From the NCBI RefSeq assembly GCF_000023145.1, contig NC_012704.1, positions 434,001 to 498,000 of the forward strand: a DNA stretch of 64,000 bases, read 5' to 3'. Shown here one piece after another: positions 16,577-25,148 of this stretch (position 1 is its first letter; each line of letters opens with the position of its first letter). A program made the position numbers and the translations under genes. Origin of the DNA: Corynebacterium kroppenstedtii DSM 44385. Lineage in GTDB: Bacteria; Actinomycetota; Actinomycetes; Mycobacteriales; Mycobacteriaceae. Under the pieces are notes generated by a model that saw nothing but the letters and a program-made list of their open reading frames with translations, was not told the DNA's origin and ran no database searches.

Positions 16577-18100
16577 GTGGCTGAGAACAAAACGGACAAC
16601 TCGCGTACCAATTCCGTCGACACAGGCAAGGGCACATCACCCGACCAGGGCAGCACTGGTGCTCCGGCCGGCACACATAAGAAAGACATAGCGAATGTGC
16701 TAGCGCATCGGTATGCCTCGCCAGAGCTGGTCAATCTGTGGAGCCCCGAGCACAAGATCATCATGGAGCGTCGGCTCTGGATCGCCGTTCTTCGCGCGCA
16801 GAAAGAGCTCGGCGTCGATGTTCCTGACGAGGCTATCGAGGCCTACGAGTCGGTGATTGACCGCATCGACCTGGATTCCATCGCTGCGCGTGAGCGCGTC
16901 ACCCGACACGACGTCAAAGCGCGCATCGAGGAATTCAACGCCCTGGCTGGGTATGAGCACATTCACATGGGCATGACCAGCAGGGATCTCACCGAAAACG
17001 TTGAACAGCTGCAGGTGCACCGGTCGCTGGAACATGTGCGGGACAGGATGGTGGCGGTTCTCCGGGCGTTGGCTGATTGTGCGGTTCGCTACCGCGATCA
17101 GGTGATGGCGGGGCGATCCCACAATGTCGCTGCTCAGGCGACCACGTTGGGCAAGCGTTTCGCGTCGGCAGCTAATGAAATTCTGGTTGCCTATGAGAGG
17201 TTGGAAAACCTTATCTCGCGGTATCCACTCCGCGGGATTAAAGGCCCCATGGGAACGTCCCAGGACATGCTGGATCTCGTCGGTGGGGATGAAACCAAAC
17301 TCGAGCAGTTGGAAAACTCTGTATCGGAATACTTAGGTATTTCCCGACGGTTCGATTCGGTCGGGCAGGTGTACCCACGCAGCCTTGACCTGGATGTGAT
17401 CTCGGCGTTGGTGCAGTTGGGTGCGGGGCCGTCGTCGCTGTCTATGACCATCCGCTTGATGGCTGGAAATGAGCTGGTCACGGAGGGGTTCAAGGAGGGG
17501 CAGGTGGGGTCCTCTGCAATGCCGCACAAGATGAATGCCCGTTCGTGTGAGCGTATCGGTGGTCTGCAGATTATCCTTCGTGGCTATCAAACGATGGCTG
17601 CAGATCTGGCGGGTCAGCAATGGAATGAGGGCGATGTCTTTTGTTCTGTTGTTCGCCGTGTAGCTCTGCCGGATGCTTTCTTTGCTTTCGACGGAATGGT
17701 GGAAACCTTACTGACCGTTCTCAAAGAGTTTGGCGCATTCCCCGCCATGATTGATAAGGAACTAGAACGGTATTTGCCATTCTTGGCGACGACCCGCATC
17801 CTCATGGCCTCTATTCGCGCTGGCCTGGGACGCGAAACCGCCCACGAGATCATTAAAGAGAACGCCGTCGCCACCGCGCTTGATATGCGCGAGAAAGGCA
17901 CAGAGCAAAACCTCATCGAGCGTCTCGCCGCCGATGATCGGCTCCCGTTGAACCGCGAACAGCTGGATGCAGCGATTGCGGACCGCCATGCCTTCATCGG
18001 AGCAGCGGGTTCGCAGGTTGATCGAGTTGTCGCACGTGTGAAAGACATTGTGGCGGAGCACCCCGACGCTGCCGCATACATGCCTGGCGACATTGTGTAG
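16577..18100 (+). CDS. purB: Adenylosuccinate lyase
   Basis: Cleaves SAICAR and adenylosuccinate, serving both IMP and AMP synthesis. IHMGMTSRDLTEN and KGPMGTSQDM belong to the active site, and GQVGSSAMPHKMNARSCERI is the fumarase-superfamily signature loop with the catalytic Ser. With 507 residues it is about 30 longer than usual: the first ~38 residues (S/T/P/G rich) precede the normal start around NVLAHRYASPELV. A GTG in that segment (~16697) could be an alternative start, but the -10 box 6 nt before GTG 16577 favours the long form. Confidence 0.95.
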   Translation: MAENKTDNSRTNSVDTGKGTSPDQGSTGAPAGTHKKDIANVLAHRYASPELVNLWSPEHKIIMERRLWIAVLRAQKELGVDVPDEAIEAYESVIDRIDLDSIAARERVTRHDVKARIEEFNALAGYEHIHMGMTSRDLTENVEQLQVHRSLEHVRDRMVAVLRALADCAVRYRDQVMAGRSHNVAAQATTLGKRFASAANEILVAYERLENLISRYPLRGIKGPMGTSQDMLDLVGGDETKLEQLENSVSEYLGISRRFDSVGQVYPRSLDLDVISALVQLGAGPSSLSMTIRLMAGNELVTEGFKEGQVGSSAMPHKMNARSCERIGGLQIILRGYQTMAADLAGQQWNEGDVFCSVVRRVALPDAFFAFDGMVETLLTVLKEFGAFPAMIDKELERYLPFLATTRILMASIRAGLGRETAHEIIKENAVATALDMREKGTEQNLIERLAADDRLPLNREQLDAAIADRHAFIGAAGSQVDRVVARVKDIVAEHPDAAAYMPGDIV

Positions 18101-18184
18101 AGGGTGTGCCGGCCCAGCTCATCGCACGGTTAGGCATTCGGCGGAACACCGCTGTATGGCCAGTCATTCCGTGCCGCGTAACCG

Positions 18185-18190
18185 TATGAT
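18185..18190 (+). promoter_or_regulatory. -10 box TATGAT, leaderless start of the esterase frame
   Basis: A strong hexamer six bases before GTG 18197, showing that the upstream reading frame, not the one beginning at 18271, carries the true start. Confidence 0.5.
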
Positions 18191-18196
18191 GGGCCG

Positions 18197-19617
18197 GTGC
18201 ATATTCTTGGAGACATTTCCCTCGTGGGGACGATGCCCTCATTAGTCAATGGTGTTGTCATCATTCTGGTGTGGGCTTTCTTCTTCGTATCGACGGCACG
18301 CGCACGCGGCGTCGGCTATGCCACTCGCCTGGCATGTGTGCTGCTCGGCGGCGTGACGACGGTGACCGCCTTGGTGTGGCTGGTCCTGGAAAAACCTGGA
18401 AGCCGTTCGGTGGCGGGACCGCTATTGGTGTGTATGTCGCAGGCTGGGCCCTCATTGTTTTGATTGGCCTGGCGATTGGATCCTATTGCGCGCGGGGTCA
18501 AACCCGGTTGGTGCCCTGGTTCAAGAGGATGCGCGCGACGGGGCCGCGTTCATCGAAGCCACGCGCCAGCTTTTCGCAGCGGTGGGCGTCGATCAGGTGG
18601 AAGTCGGTGGCGCGCGTTGTTGGGGCGTGTGCTGCGTTCGTCTGTGGCACTGTCGCGTGCGTCAATGTAGTGAATAATAGTTTTGCTCTGTACCCGTCGG
18701 TCGATTCTCTGGTTGGCAAGGAGCCGTACACCACCGCCCAATATGCCGATGTCAAGGGAACATCGACTTCCTTCACTCCTCCTCAGGGCAGCACGATTGC
18801 CGGAGCGTGGAATGGGGTTTCACCACGAAACAAGGGTGTGCTTGTTCCCTTTATGATCCCGTCGCCGGTATCTCATTTCCAGACGACGGAATCTCGGGTG
18901 TATTTACCACCGGCCTATTTTGCGAATCCACGACCATTGTTGCCGGTAGTTGTGCTGATGAATGGTTTGCCGGGCTCGCCGTCGCAGTGGTTTGAGATCG
19001 GCAACGCGGGCCAGACCCTTCATCATTTTGAGCGCGTTCACCACGGTTTGGCGCCCGTGGTTGTGGCCATTAATACGACCGGTAATGATGACGAGGATTT
19101 AGGGTGCTTTGATACAAAGAAAGCCAAAGTGCAGACCTATATGGACACTGACGTTCCGCAACAAATAAAAAAGTATTTTCAGGTATCCAATGATCCGACC
19201 CAGTGGGCCATCGGTGGCCTGAGCTATGGCGGAACATGTGCGCTCCAGGCCATCGTGAATAATCCGGAACCGTACCGTTATTTCCTTGATTTTTCGGGCG
19301 ACCGCACCCCGGGGACCATGTCGGCCAAAGGAAACGCGGATACGTATTTCGGCGGGAACCTCAATGCTTATCTACGGGTTAATCCGGAAGATATCCTAAA
19401 GAGAAGAAAATTCACGGGGATTAAAGGTGTCTTTGTTGCCGGCCAGTCGGACAAGTCGTCCGTTCGAGATTTGAAGTATATGAATGGGTTGGCTCAGAGC
19501 GCTGGAATCGACTCATCGTCCCGTGAGGTTCCCGGCGGCCACGATTTTGGCACCTGGCGGCTGGCCTTGGTTCTCACTCTTCCCGATGTGGCCCGAGCCA
19601 CGCGTTTAATCGGTTAG
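18197..19617 (+). CDS. Membrane-anchored esterase, reading frame interrupted near 18390
   Basis: The frame starting at GTG 18197 codes membrane helices (SLVNGVVIILVWAFFFVS and ACVLLGGVTTVTALVWLVL) and then loses sense after LEK. The frame that ends at 19617 continues with WKPFGGG, another two helices (GVYVAGWALIVLIGLAIG, VVGACAAFVCGTVA) and a full esterase-D-like hydrolase domain: GLSYGG nucleophile elbow and PGGHDF for the histidine. Adding one A to the A5 run at 18390-18394 joins them as LEKTWKPFGGG. So this is one gene of about 474 codons with a one-base loss: sequencing error, mutation, or recoding. Such N-terminally anchored, Ag85-like esterases are common in actinobacteria. The GTG at 18271 is not credible because it begins with out-of-frame sequence. 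Confidence 0.72.
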
Positions 19618-19717
19618 CGGTTCATCCGTTAGCAGTTAACCGGTGAGAGGTCGTCGCTGCACAGCGCGGTAAATCGCCATTGTGGGGATATGAATCGGGT
19701 TTTCGGGTTCAGGGGAG

Positions 19718-19723
19718 TAACAT
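19718..19723 (+). promoter_or_regulatory. -10 box TAACAT upstream of purC
   Basis: Eight bases before ATG 19732, slightly longer than the other leaderless cases here. Confidence 0.38.
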
Positions 19724-19731
19724 ACCGGGCC

Positions 19732-20625
19732 ATGCGCCCTGAACTCTCTTCATATGAGCACCTTTCCGCGGGAAAGGTTCGCGAAAATTATGAAATTGAC
19801 GACGACACTTTGTTGATGGTGGCGTCGGATCGTGTTTCTGCGTTCGACTATATTCTGGATACCCAAATACCGGATAAGGGCAGAATCCTTACGGCAATGA
19901 GCACGTTCTTTTTCGAGCAGCTCGATATGCCGAACCATTTGGTTGGCCCCGTTGACGATGAGCGGATCCCAGAGGAAACGTTGGGCCGCGCCTTAGTCTG
20001 CGAAAAGCTCAAGATGATTCCTTTCGAGTGCGTTGCCCGGGGATATCTGACCGGCTCGGGTCTGAAGGAATACAACGAGACCGGCCGGGTTTGCGGCATC
20101 GAGCTTCCCGAGGGCCTAGTTGAGGGCTCGAAGCTTCCGGAACCCATTTTCACTCCCGCGACGAAAGCAGAGTTCGGCAGCCACGACGAGAACGTCGATT
20201 ACGACTACGTTCTCGAGCACCTGGGGGAGCGTCGCTCGGAAACGATCCGTGACGCAGCACTGTCGCTCTACTCTCAAGCAGCTGCTATTGCCGAGGAGGG
20301 CGGCCTGATCCTGGCCGACACCAAGTTCGAGTTCGGCGTGGACGCTGACGGAAACGTGAAATTGGCGGATGAGGTGCTCACCCCTGATTCGTCGCGGTAC
20401 TGGCCCAAGGAAGGGTACCGCGAAGGTCACCGCCAACCCAGCTTCGACAAGCAGTACCTGCGTAACTGGTTGATCGGTCCGAAGTCCGGCTGGTCCCGCG
20501 AATCCGGAGTGCAACCACCAGCGCTACCGGGCTCGATCGTGGAGGCCACCCGCGACAAGTACGTGGAAGCCTACGAACGCGTGTCGGGCTTGAAGTTCGC
20601 CGACTGGATCGGCCCGTCAGCGTAA
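19732..20625 (+). CDS. purC: SAICAR synthase (phosphoribosylaminoimidazole-succinocarboxamide synthase)
   Basis: Joins aspartate to CAIR with ATP. The 297 residues are the usual length for actinobacteria. [22 protein letters not shown], the [10 protein letters not shown] motif, [11 protein letters not shown] and [14 protein letters not shown] are all family blocks for nucleotide and metal binding. Start: ATG 19732 puts LSAGKVREN at its normal place; the frame beginning 19690 adds unrelated residues. The product feeds PurB, encoded 1.6 kb upstream. Confidence 0.96.
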   Translation: MRPELSSYEHLSAGKVRENYEIDDDTLLMVASDRVSAFDYILDTQIPDKGRILTAMSTFFFEQLDMPNHLVGPVDDERIPEETLGRALVCEKLKMIPFECVARGYLTGSGLKEYNETGRVCGIELPEGLVEGSKLPEPIFTPATKAEFGSHDENVDYDYVLEHLGERRSETIRDAALSLYSQAAAIAEEGGLILADTKFEFGVDADGNVKLADEVLTPDSSRYWPKEGYREGHRQPSFDKQYLRNWLIGPKSGWSRESGVQPPALPGSIVEATRDKYVEAYERVSGLKFADWIGPSA

Positions 20626-20717
20626 GGTCCGTCAACCTAAGGCCAGCCGGGCACGCTATACGCGCAGCTCATCCCTACTTTTCGACGCCATCACATGATC
20701 GTGTCCGGGGCGAACAG

Positions 20718-20723
20718 TAGGGT
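20718..20723 (+). promoter_or_regulatory. -10 box TAGGGT, leaderless start of ptrB
   Basis: Seven bases before ATG 20731. Confidence 0.45.
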
Positions 20724-20730
20724 AGTGGCT

Positions 20731-23028
20731 ATGTCTCACGTTGATGATGCTCATAACGCAACTCACCCACCGCGCAACGTAGCCTCCACGGACCCCGACG
20801 AGGGTTCCCTCCAGTACAGTTCCTCGGGCGCGCCGATCCCTCCGACGGCGCATATTCATCCGACGACGCGCTCGCATCATGGGCATGACGTCGTCGATAA
20901 TTATGAATGGCTGAGGGATAAGGAAAGCCCTGAGACCTTGGCTTATCTTCGGGCCGAAAACGAGTACACCGAGGCCCGCACTCGTGATTTAGCTCCTTTG
21001 CAGGATTCGATTTTTCAGGAGATTAAAAGCAGGACGCAGGAGACGGATTTGTCCGTTCCGGTTCGTTCGGGGGATTGGTGGTATTACGGCCGCAGCCTCG
21101 AGGGGAAGAGTTATGGGGTGTCGTGCCGGGTTCCGGCGTCCTCGACGGGGGATAAAACCAAGGATTGGACTCCGCCGGCGATTGATGCCGAGTCTGCGCC
21201 CGAGAATGAACAGATCATTCTTGATTCCAATGTCCTGGCTGAGGGGGCGGAGTTTTTTTCGCTCGGTGCGTCGAGTGTTTCGGTGGACGGAAATTACTTG
21301 GCATATTCCACGGATACGACGGGTGATGAGCGGTTTGACCTGCGCATTAAGGATCTCCGGACAGGTGAGCTTCTTGACGACGCTATCGACGGCATCGGGT
21401 ATGGAGCCACGTGGGTCGGTTCGGAGTGGTTGTTTTATGAGCGTGTCGACGATTCCTGGCGCCCGAACGAGGTATGGCGTCACCGCGTCGGCACCCCGAC
21501 GGACCAGGACGTATGCATTTTCCGTGAGGACGACGAGCGCTTTTGGGTCGGGTGCGGAACAACCCGCTCGGAGAAGTACCTTTTTGTCGAAGTCGGATCC
21601 AAAGTCACGTCGGAGGTGTGGTTCCTAGACCTGGGGGTCACTGGTGACGGAGAGTCGAAGACGGTTGACCCCGAGCGTGTGACGGGTGAATTGCAGTGCA
21701 TTCTGCCCCGGCACACGGGCGTGCAATATGACGTTGATCATGCCGTTATCGGTGGAGACGATCGCTGGATCGTGCTGCATAACGCGCATGGCGCGGACTT
21801 TGAGCTCGGCATGGCCAGTGCCACGCCGCTGACCAGCCTGGACGACCTGGACGTTGTGATCCCTCATAAGCAAGGCCGTCGCATCGAGGGAATGGATGTG
21901 TTCGCGCAGCACATGGTTGTGGGCTACCGCGAGAACGCCATTAACAAGTTGGGGCTTTTCTCGTTTGCCGACGGCACCGTCGGGAATCTCGAGCCTATCG
22001 ATTTTGATGAGGAACTCTACAGCGCCGGCACCGGGGGAAATGCGGAGTGGGAGTCCCCGTATATCCGCATGGCCTACGAGTCCTTCGTGACGCCCGGCCT
22101 GGTTTTTGACTACGACTTGGCGACGGGTGAACGGTTGGTGCGCAAGCAGCGGATAGTGAAGGGCGGATATGACCCATCTGACTATGTTGCACGCCGGATG
22201 TGGACGACAGCCCGGGACGGCGCGAAAGTTCCCGTCTCGTTGATCTACCGAGCAGATCTCGAAGGGAAGACAGATTCCGACGGTCTCCCCACCGACGGCC
22301 CTCATCCGACGATTCTTTATGGTTACGGATCATATGAAGCGTCGATGGACCCCGCGTTTTCGATCGCGCGACTGTCGTTACTCGATAGGGGCATCGTGTT
22401 CGCCATCGCGCATGTTCGGGGTGGCGGAGAGATGGGCCGATCCTGGTACGACAACGGCAAAACGTTGGCTAAGAAGAACACGTTCTACGATTTCATTGAC
22501 GTTGCTGATGACTTGATCAGCCGGAACGTGACTGACAACAAGCACATGGTTGCGCTTGGTGGATCGGCCGGTGGCCTGTTGATGGGTGCCGTCGCGAATA
22601 TGGCGGGAGACCGGTTTTCTGGGATTGAAGCCGTCGTCCCGTTTGTGGATCCCTTGACGTCGATCCTCATGCCGGAGCTTCCGTTGACCGTGATCGAATG
22701 GGATGAGTGGGGCGACCCCCTTCACGATCCCGAGGTGTACGACTACATGGCGTCATATGCTCCGTATGACAACGTGTCGGCAGAGAACACCTACCCGCCT
22801 ATCCTCGCGTTGACCAGCCTGAATGATACCCGAGTGCTGTATGTGGAACCGGCCAAGTGGGTTGCGAAGATTCGCGCGACTATTCCAGGGTCCGACATTT
22901 GTCTGAAAACCGAGATGATCGCGGGCCACGGAGGCGTGTCCGGCCGCTATGAGCAGTGGAAACAGACCGCGTTTGAATATGCCTGGATGATTCGCCGCGC
23001 CGGCGTCGCCGAGGATGCAGCCGTTTAA
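20731..23028 (+). CDS. ptrB: Oligopeptidase B (prolyl oligopeptidase family S9A)
   Basis: A 765-residue serine peptidase cutting short peptides after basic residues. The N-terminal ~450 residues form the beta-propeller lid (preceded by DNYEWLRD, typical of the family). The catalytic domain has YGSYE, ARVRGGGEMGRSWY-like HVRGGGEMGRSWY, the nucleophile in ALGGSAGGLLMG, the Asp in LTSLNDTRVLYVEP and the His in AGHGGVSGRYEQW. No signal peptide, so cytoplasmic. Between purC and the purSQL block this gene sits as in C. glutamicum. It ends 5 bp from the convergent TetR gene. Confidence 0.93.
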   Translation: MSHVDDAHNATHPPRNVASTDPDEGSLQYSSSGAPIPPTAHIHPTTRSHHGHDVVDNYEWLRDKESPETLAYLRAENEYTEARTRDLAPLQDSIFQEIKSRTQETDLSVPVRSGDWWYYGRSLEGKSYGVSCRVPASSTGDKTKDWTPPAIDAESAPENEQIILDSNVLAEGAEFFSLGASSVSVDGNYLAYSTDTTGDERFDLRIKDLRTGELLDDAIDGIGYGATWVGSEWLFYERVDDSWRPNEVWRHRVGTPTDQDVCIFREDDERFWVGCGTTRSEKYLFVEVGSKVTSEVWFLDLGVTGDGESKTVDPERVTGELQCILPRHTGVQYDVDHAVIGGDDRWIVLHNAHGADFELGMASATPLTSLDDLDVVIPHKQGRRIEGMDVFAQHMVVGYRENAINKLGLFSFADGTVGNLEPIDFDEELYSAGTGGNAEWESPYIRMAYESFVTPGLVFDYDLATGERLVRKQRIVKGGYDPSDYVARRMWTTARDGAKVPVSLIYRADLEGKTDSDGLPTDGPHPTILYGYGSYEASMDPAFSIARLSLLDRGIVFAIAHVRGGGEMGRSWYDNGKTLAKKNTFYDFIDVADDLISRNVTDNKHMVALGGSAGGLLMGAVANMAGDRFSGIEAVVPFVDPLTSILMPELPLTVIEWDEWGDPLHDPEVYDYMASYAPYDNVSAENTYPPILALTSLNDTRVLYVEPAKWVAKIRATIPGSDICLKTEMIAGHGGVSGRYEQWKQTAFEYAWMIRRAGVAEDAAV

Positions 23029-23033
23029 ACCCA

Positions 23034-23654
23034 TCAATCCCGAAATTGAGCTGCGCCATGGCTGAGCAACTGTGTGCTAAGCGTGACCAGCTCATCGAGG
23101 GGCATTGTTTTACCATCGGCAATCCACTGACGGTACATGTCCAAGGTGCCGGCTACGAGAAAAGTATTGATGGTGTTTTGCTGTTCACGGGACAGATGCG
23201 CATACGGATTATGCCGTGCCCGGTTATGGATGAGATTCATGTGGAAGAAACGCTCGGCATAGTGCCGATATTCGGGGGACACTACGAGCTGTTCGAATAA
23301 AGGCCCTTGCCGCGTGGCGAAGTCGAAAAATACGCGGTTGATGTCCGCAATAGTCATTGTTGGAGGAATTGAATCAATAATCTCTGCATAGTCTTGCTTC
23401 ATTGATTCCAATTCCTCGCGGAAGAGTTCCTCCACCGAGTTGTAATGCAAGTAAAAGGTTTTCCGGTGGATATTTGCGCGCCGGGTAATTTCCGCAACAG
23501 TAATTCGATGCGGAGGTTTTTCGCAGACGAGCTCTTCTAACGCACGATGGATAGCCGCCTGTGTTTTGGCAACACGACGATCGATGTGGCCCTGGGGACG
23601 GCCCTGCTCTGCAGAGCTGTCACGCGAATCGTCGCGTTCGGCAGTGTTGGTCAT
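23034..23654 (-). CDS. TetR family transcriptional regulator
   Basis: A 206-residue repressor. The helix-turn-helix is at about 30-75 (AIHRALEELVCEKPPHRITV, ITRRANIHRKTFYLHYNSVEEL); the rest is the ligand-binding/dimer domain, which fits the TetR_C_7-like proteins. Start: ATG 23654 with GGAGG 4 nt upstream; the frame is open to 23795 but that would cover the divergent promoter. It is transcribed away from the carboxymuconolactone-decarboxylase/cupin pair and probably controls it and itself through the dyad at 23679-23711. The ligand is unknown. Confidence 0.88.
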   Translation of the reverse strand: MTNTAERDDSRDSSAEQGRPQGHIDRRVAKTQAAIHRALEELVCEKPPHRITVAEITRRANIHRKTFYLHYNSVEELFREELESMKQDYAEIIDSIPPTMTIADINRVFFDFATRQGPLFEQLVVSPEYRHYAERFFHMNLIHNRARHNPYAHLSREQQNTINTFLVAGTLDMYRQWIADGKTMPLDELVTLSTQLLSHGAAQFRD

Positions 23655-23678
23655 CGTGCCTCCATCATCGCCGGGTGG

Positions 23679-23711
23679 ATAATCACCACTTCGGCATAGA
23701 GTGTTGATTAT
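23679..23711. promoter_or_regulatory. Imperfect 12-bp dyad, probable TetR operator
   Basis: ATAATCACCACT (23679-23690) and AGTGTTGATTAT (23700-23711) match as inverted repeats at 11 of 12 positions, with a 9-base centre. The dyad lies between the divergent TetR gene and its likely target operon, 25 bp from the repressor start codon. Confidence 0.55.
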
Positions 23712-23793
23712 TCGACAATTACACCCTTTCTGTTCATTGTGCATGAGGGGGCTTCGTGTGAATATGACTGGCACCACGTGATAGGAGGTCACC

Positions 23794-24624
23794 ATGTCAG
23801 CTTCACAACCTGATGCAGACGCACAGCCAGATCCACGTCATACCCATCGATCCATACCGGACGTCTTTCGTGAAGTCTTCGACCACGACTATTCGCCACT
23901 GGGTTCCTCAGCGCGGGTGCGCGACGAGTTTAACCAGATCACCGACCGGTTTGCCTTTGGCGAGATGTGGCCTGCCAGTGGGCTCGATGACCGACGCAAG
24001 ATCTTGGTCAGTGTGGCGTGCGTGGCCACGAGTGGTGGCGATGAATTATCCGCCTTATTGCGGGCAGGCCTTCATCTAGGTGTTGCAGCGGAAGAGCTAC
24101 AGGAAGTTTTCCACCAAATAGCGCCCTACGTTGGGATCAGTCGCGCCCGGCACGGACTAGAGGAGCTAGACAAACTTGTCGACGCTCCCGTCGACATCCA
24201 ATCGACGGTGACCGAGGACGATCGCCTGGCCAAAGGAATTGCCGCGCAGAAAGCAATGTTTGGCGACGGAATCGACACAATGCGTGAGAATGCACCCGAG
24301 GATGAGAGTTTCATTCAAGATGCTTTGTCAGCCTATTGTTTCGGTGATACGTACACCCGGAAAGCGCTAAGTCTTGCTGACAGGGAATTGTTGACGTGGG
24401 TGGCCATCATTTCCTTGGGCGGCTGTGACCCGCAAGCTCGGGCCCATGTTTCAGGGAACCTCGCAGTGGGGAATGATCGCGCAATTCTCTTGGGTGCTCT
24501 GGCGGTTTGCGTGCCCTGGATTGGTTTCCCAAGGAGCCTTAATGCCCTGGCCGCGATTAATAGCCAGACGAAAAATGACGTTGCAGAAGACAAAACTGCA
24601 GAAAATGACGATAAGGAGTCATAA
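23794..24624 (+). CDS. Carboxymuconolactone decarboxylase family protein (two domains)
   Basis: A 276-residue cytoplasmic protein with two copies of the AhpD-like CMD fold: the first around 35-125 (FAFGEMWPASGLDDRRKILVSV, HLGVAAEELQEVFHQIAPYVG) and the second around 170-255 (CFGDTYTRKALSLADRELLT, ...NLAVGNDRAILLGALAVCVPWIGFPRSLNAL). Neither copy shows the CxxC of AhpD, so a peroxidase role is unlikely; decarboxylase/isomerase or quinone-handling roles fit better. A strong AGGAGG precedes ATG 23794. The cupin gene follows 2 bp later, so the two are one operon under the TetR protein. Confidence 0.85.
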   Translation: MSASQPDADAQPDPRHTHRSIPDVFREVFDHDYSPLGSSARVRDEFNQITDRFAFGEMWPASGLDDRRKILVSVACVATSGGDELSALLRAGLHLGVAAEELQEVFHQIAPYVGISRARHGLEELDKLVDAPVDIQSTVTEDDRLAKGIAAQKAMFGDGIDTMRENAPEDESFIQDALSAYCFGDTYTRKALSLADRELLTWVAIISLGGCDPQARAHVSGNLAVGNDRAILLGALAVCVPWIGFPRSLNALAAINSQTKNDVAEDKTAENDDKES

Positions 24625-24626
24625 CC

Positions 24627-25067
24627 ATGGAAATCACGAGTAAAGATGAATTCGACAAAGTCAATAAGTTTGGCACGGGTGATTCCAATGACGCATTCGC
24701 CGAATACTTCGTCGGGAAGTCATTTTTACAACCCATCGCCCAGCTTGATGAGGCGGGCTTGGGGATCGCCAATGTGACCTTTGAACCCGGATGCAGGAAT
24801 AACTGGCATATCCACCACGCCCGTCGCGGCGGTGGCCAGATCTTGATGTGCACCGCGGGGGAAGGCTGGTACCAGGAAGAGGGCAAGACCCCCGTCAGCA
24901 TGACGGAAGGTTCCACAGTGGTCATTCCGCCGAATGTGAAGCATTGGCACGGCGCTAAGGCGGATAGCTGGTTTTCCCATATCGCTATCTCGGTGCCTGG
25001 GGAAGAGACCAGCAACGAGTGGCTGGAGCCCGTCTCGGACGAGGACTATCAATCCCTCACGTCGTAG
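24627..25067 (+). CDS. Cupin domain protein
   Basis: A 146-residue single cupin. Motif 1 is present as WHIHHARRGGGQILMCTAGEGWYQ with metal-binding His pair and motif 2 as VIPPNVKHWHGA. This layout matches small cupins found next to carboxymuconolactone-decarboxylase proteins. AAGGAG lies 8 nt before ATG 24627. A detoxification or catabolic step shared with the upstream protein is inferred from the operon only. Confidence 0.88.
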   Translation: MEITSKDEFDKVNKFGTGDSNDAFAEYFVGKSFLQPIAQLDEAGLGIANVTFEPGCRNNWHIHHARRGGGQILMCTAGEGWYQEEGKTPVSMTEGSTVVIPPNVKHWHGAKADSWFSHIAISVPGEETSNEWLEPVSDEDYQSLTS

Positions 25068-25088
25068 CGGCCGGGTGTTCTGGTTCGG

Positions 25089-25115
25089 GGGTAATCTTTT
25101 CGATAATGATTACCC
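25089..25115. promoter_or_regulatory. Perfect 8-bp inverted repeat upstream of dctA
   Basis: GGGTAATC (25089-25096) and GATTACCC (25108-25115) flank an 11-base centre. The right arm reaches the expected -35 region of a promoter whose -10 would be TAGCAT (25135-25140), so a regulator bound here would affect dctA. As RNA it could also be a weak terminator for the cupin gene. Confidence 0.45.
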
Positions 25116-25134
25116 ACACAGGGGAACCCGGCTG

Positions 25135-25140
25135 TAGCAT
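25135..25140 (+). promoter_or_regulatory. -10 box TAGCAT upstream of dctA
   Basis: Eight bases before ATG 25149; no ribosome-binding site in between. Confidence 0.38.
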
Positions 25141-25148
25141 CTCAGCTC

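Noticed and set aside
18271..18390. GTG 18271 as esterase start
   Set aside because: Its first ~40 codons are out-of-frame translation of the membrane helices encoded from 18197, which has a promoter at the right distance.
18386..18397. Programmed -1 frameshift at GGAAAAAC in the esterase
   Set aside because: The heptamer does not fit the X XXY YYZ rule, and re-pairing of the P-site tRNA would be poor; a one-base loss explains it better.
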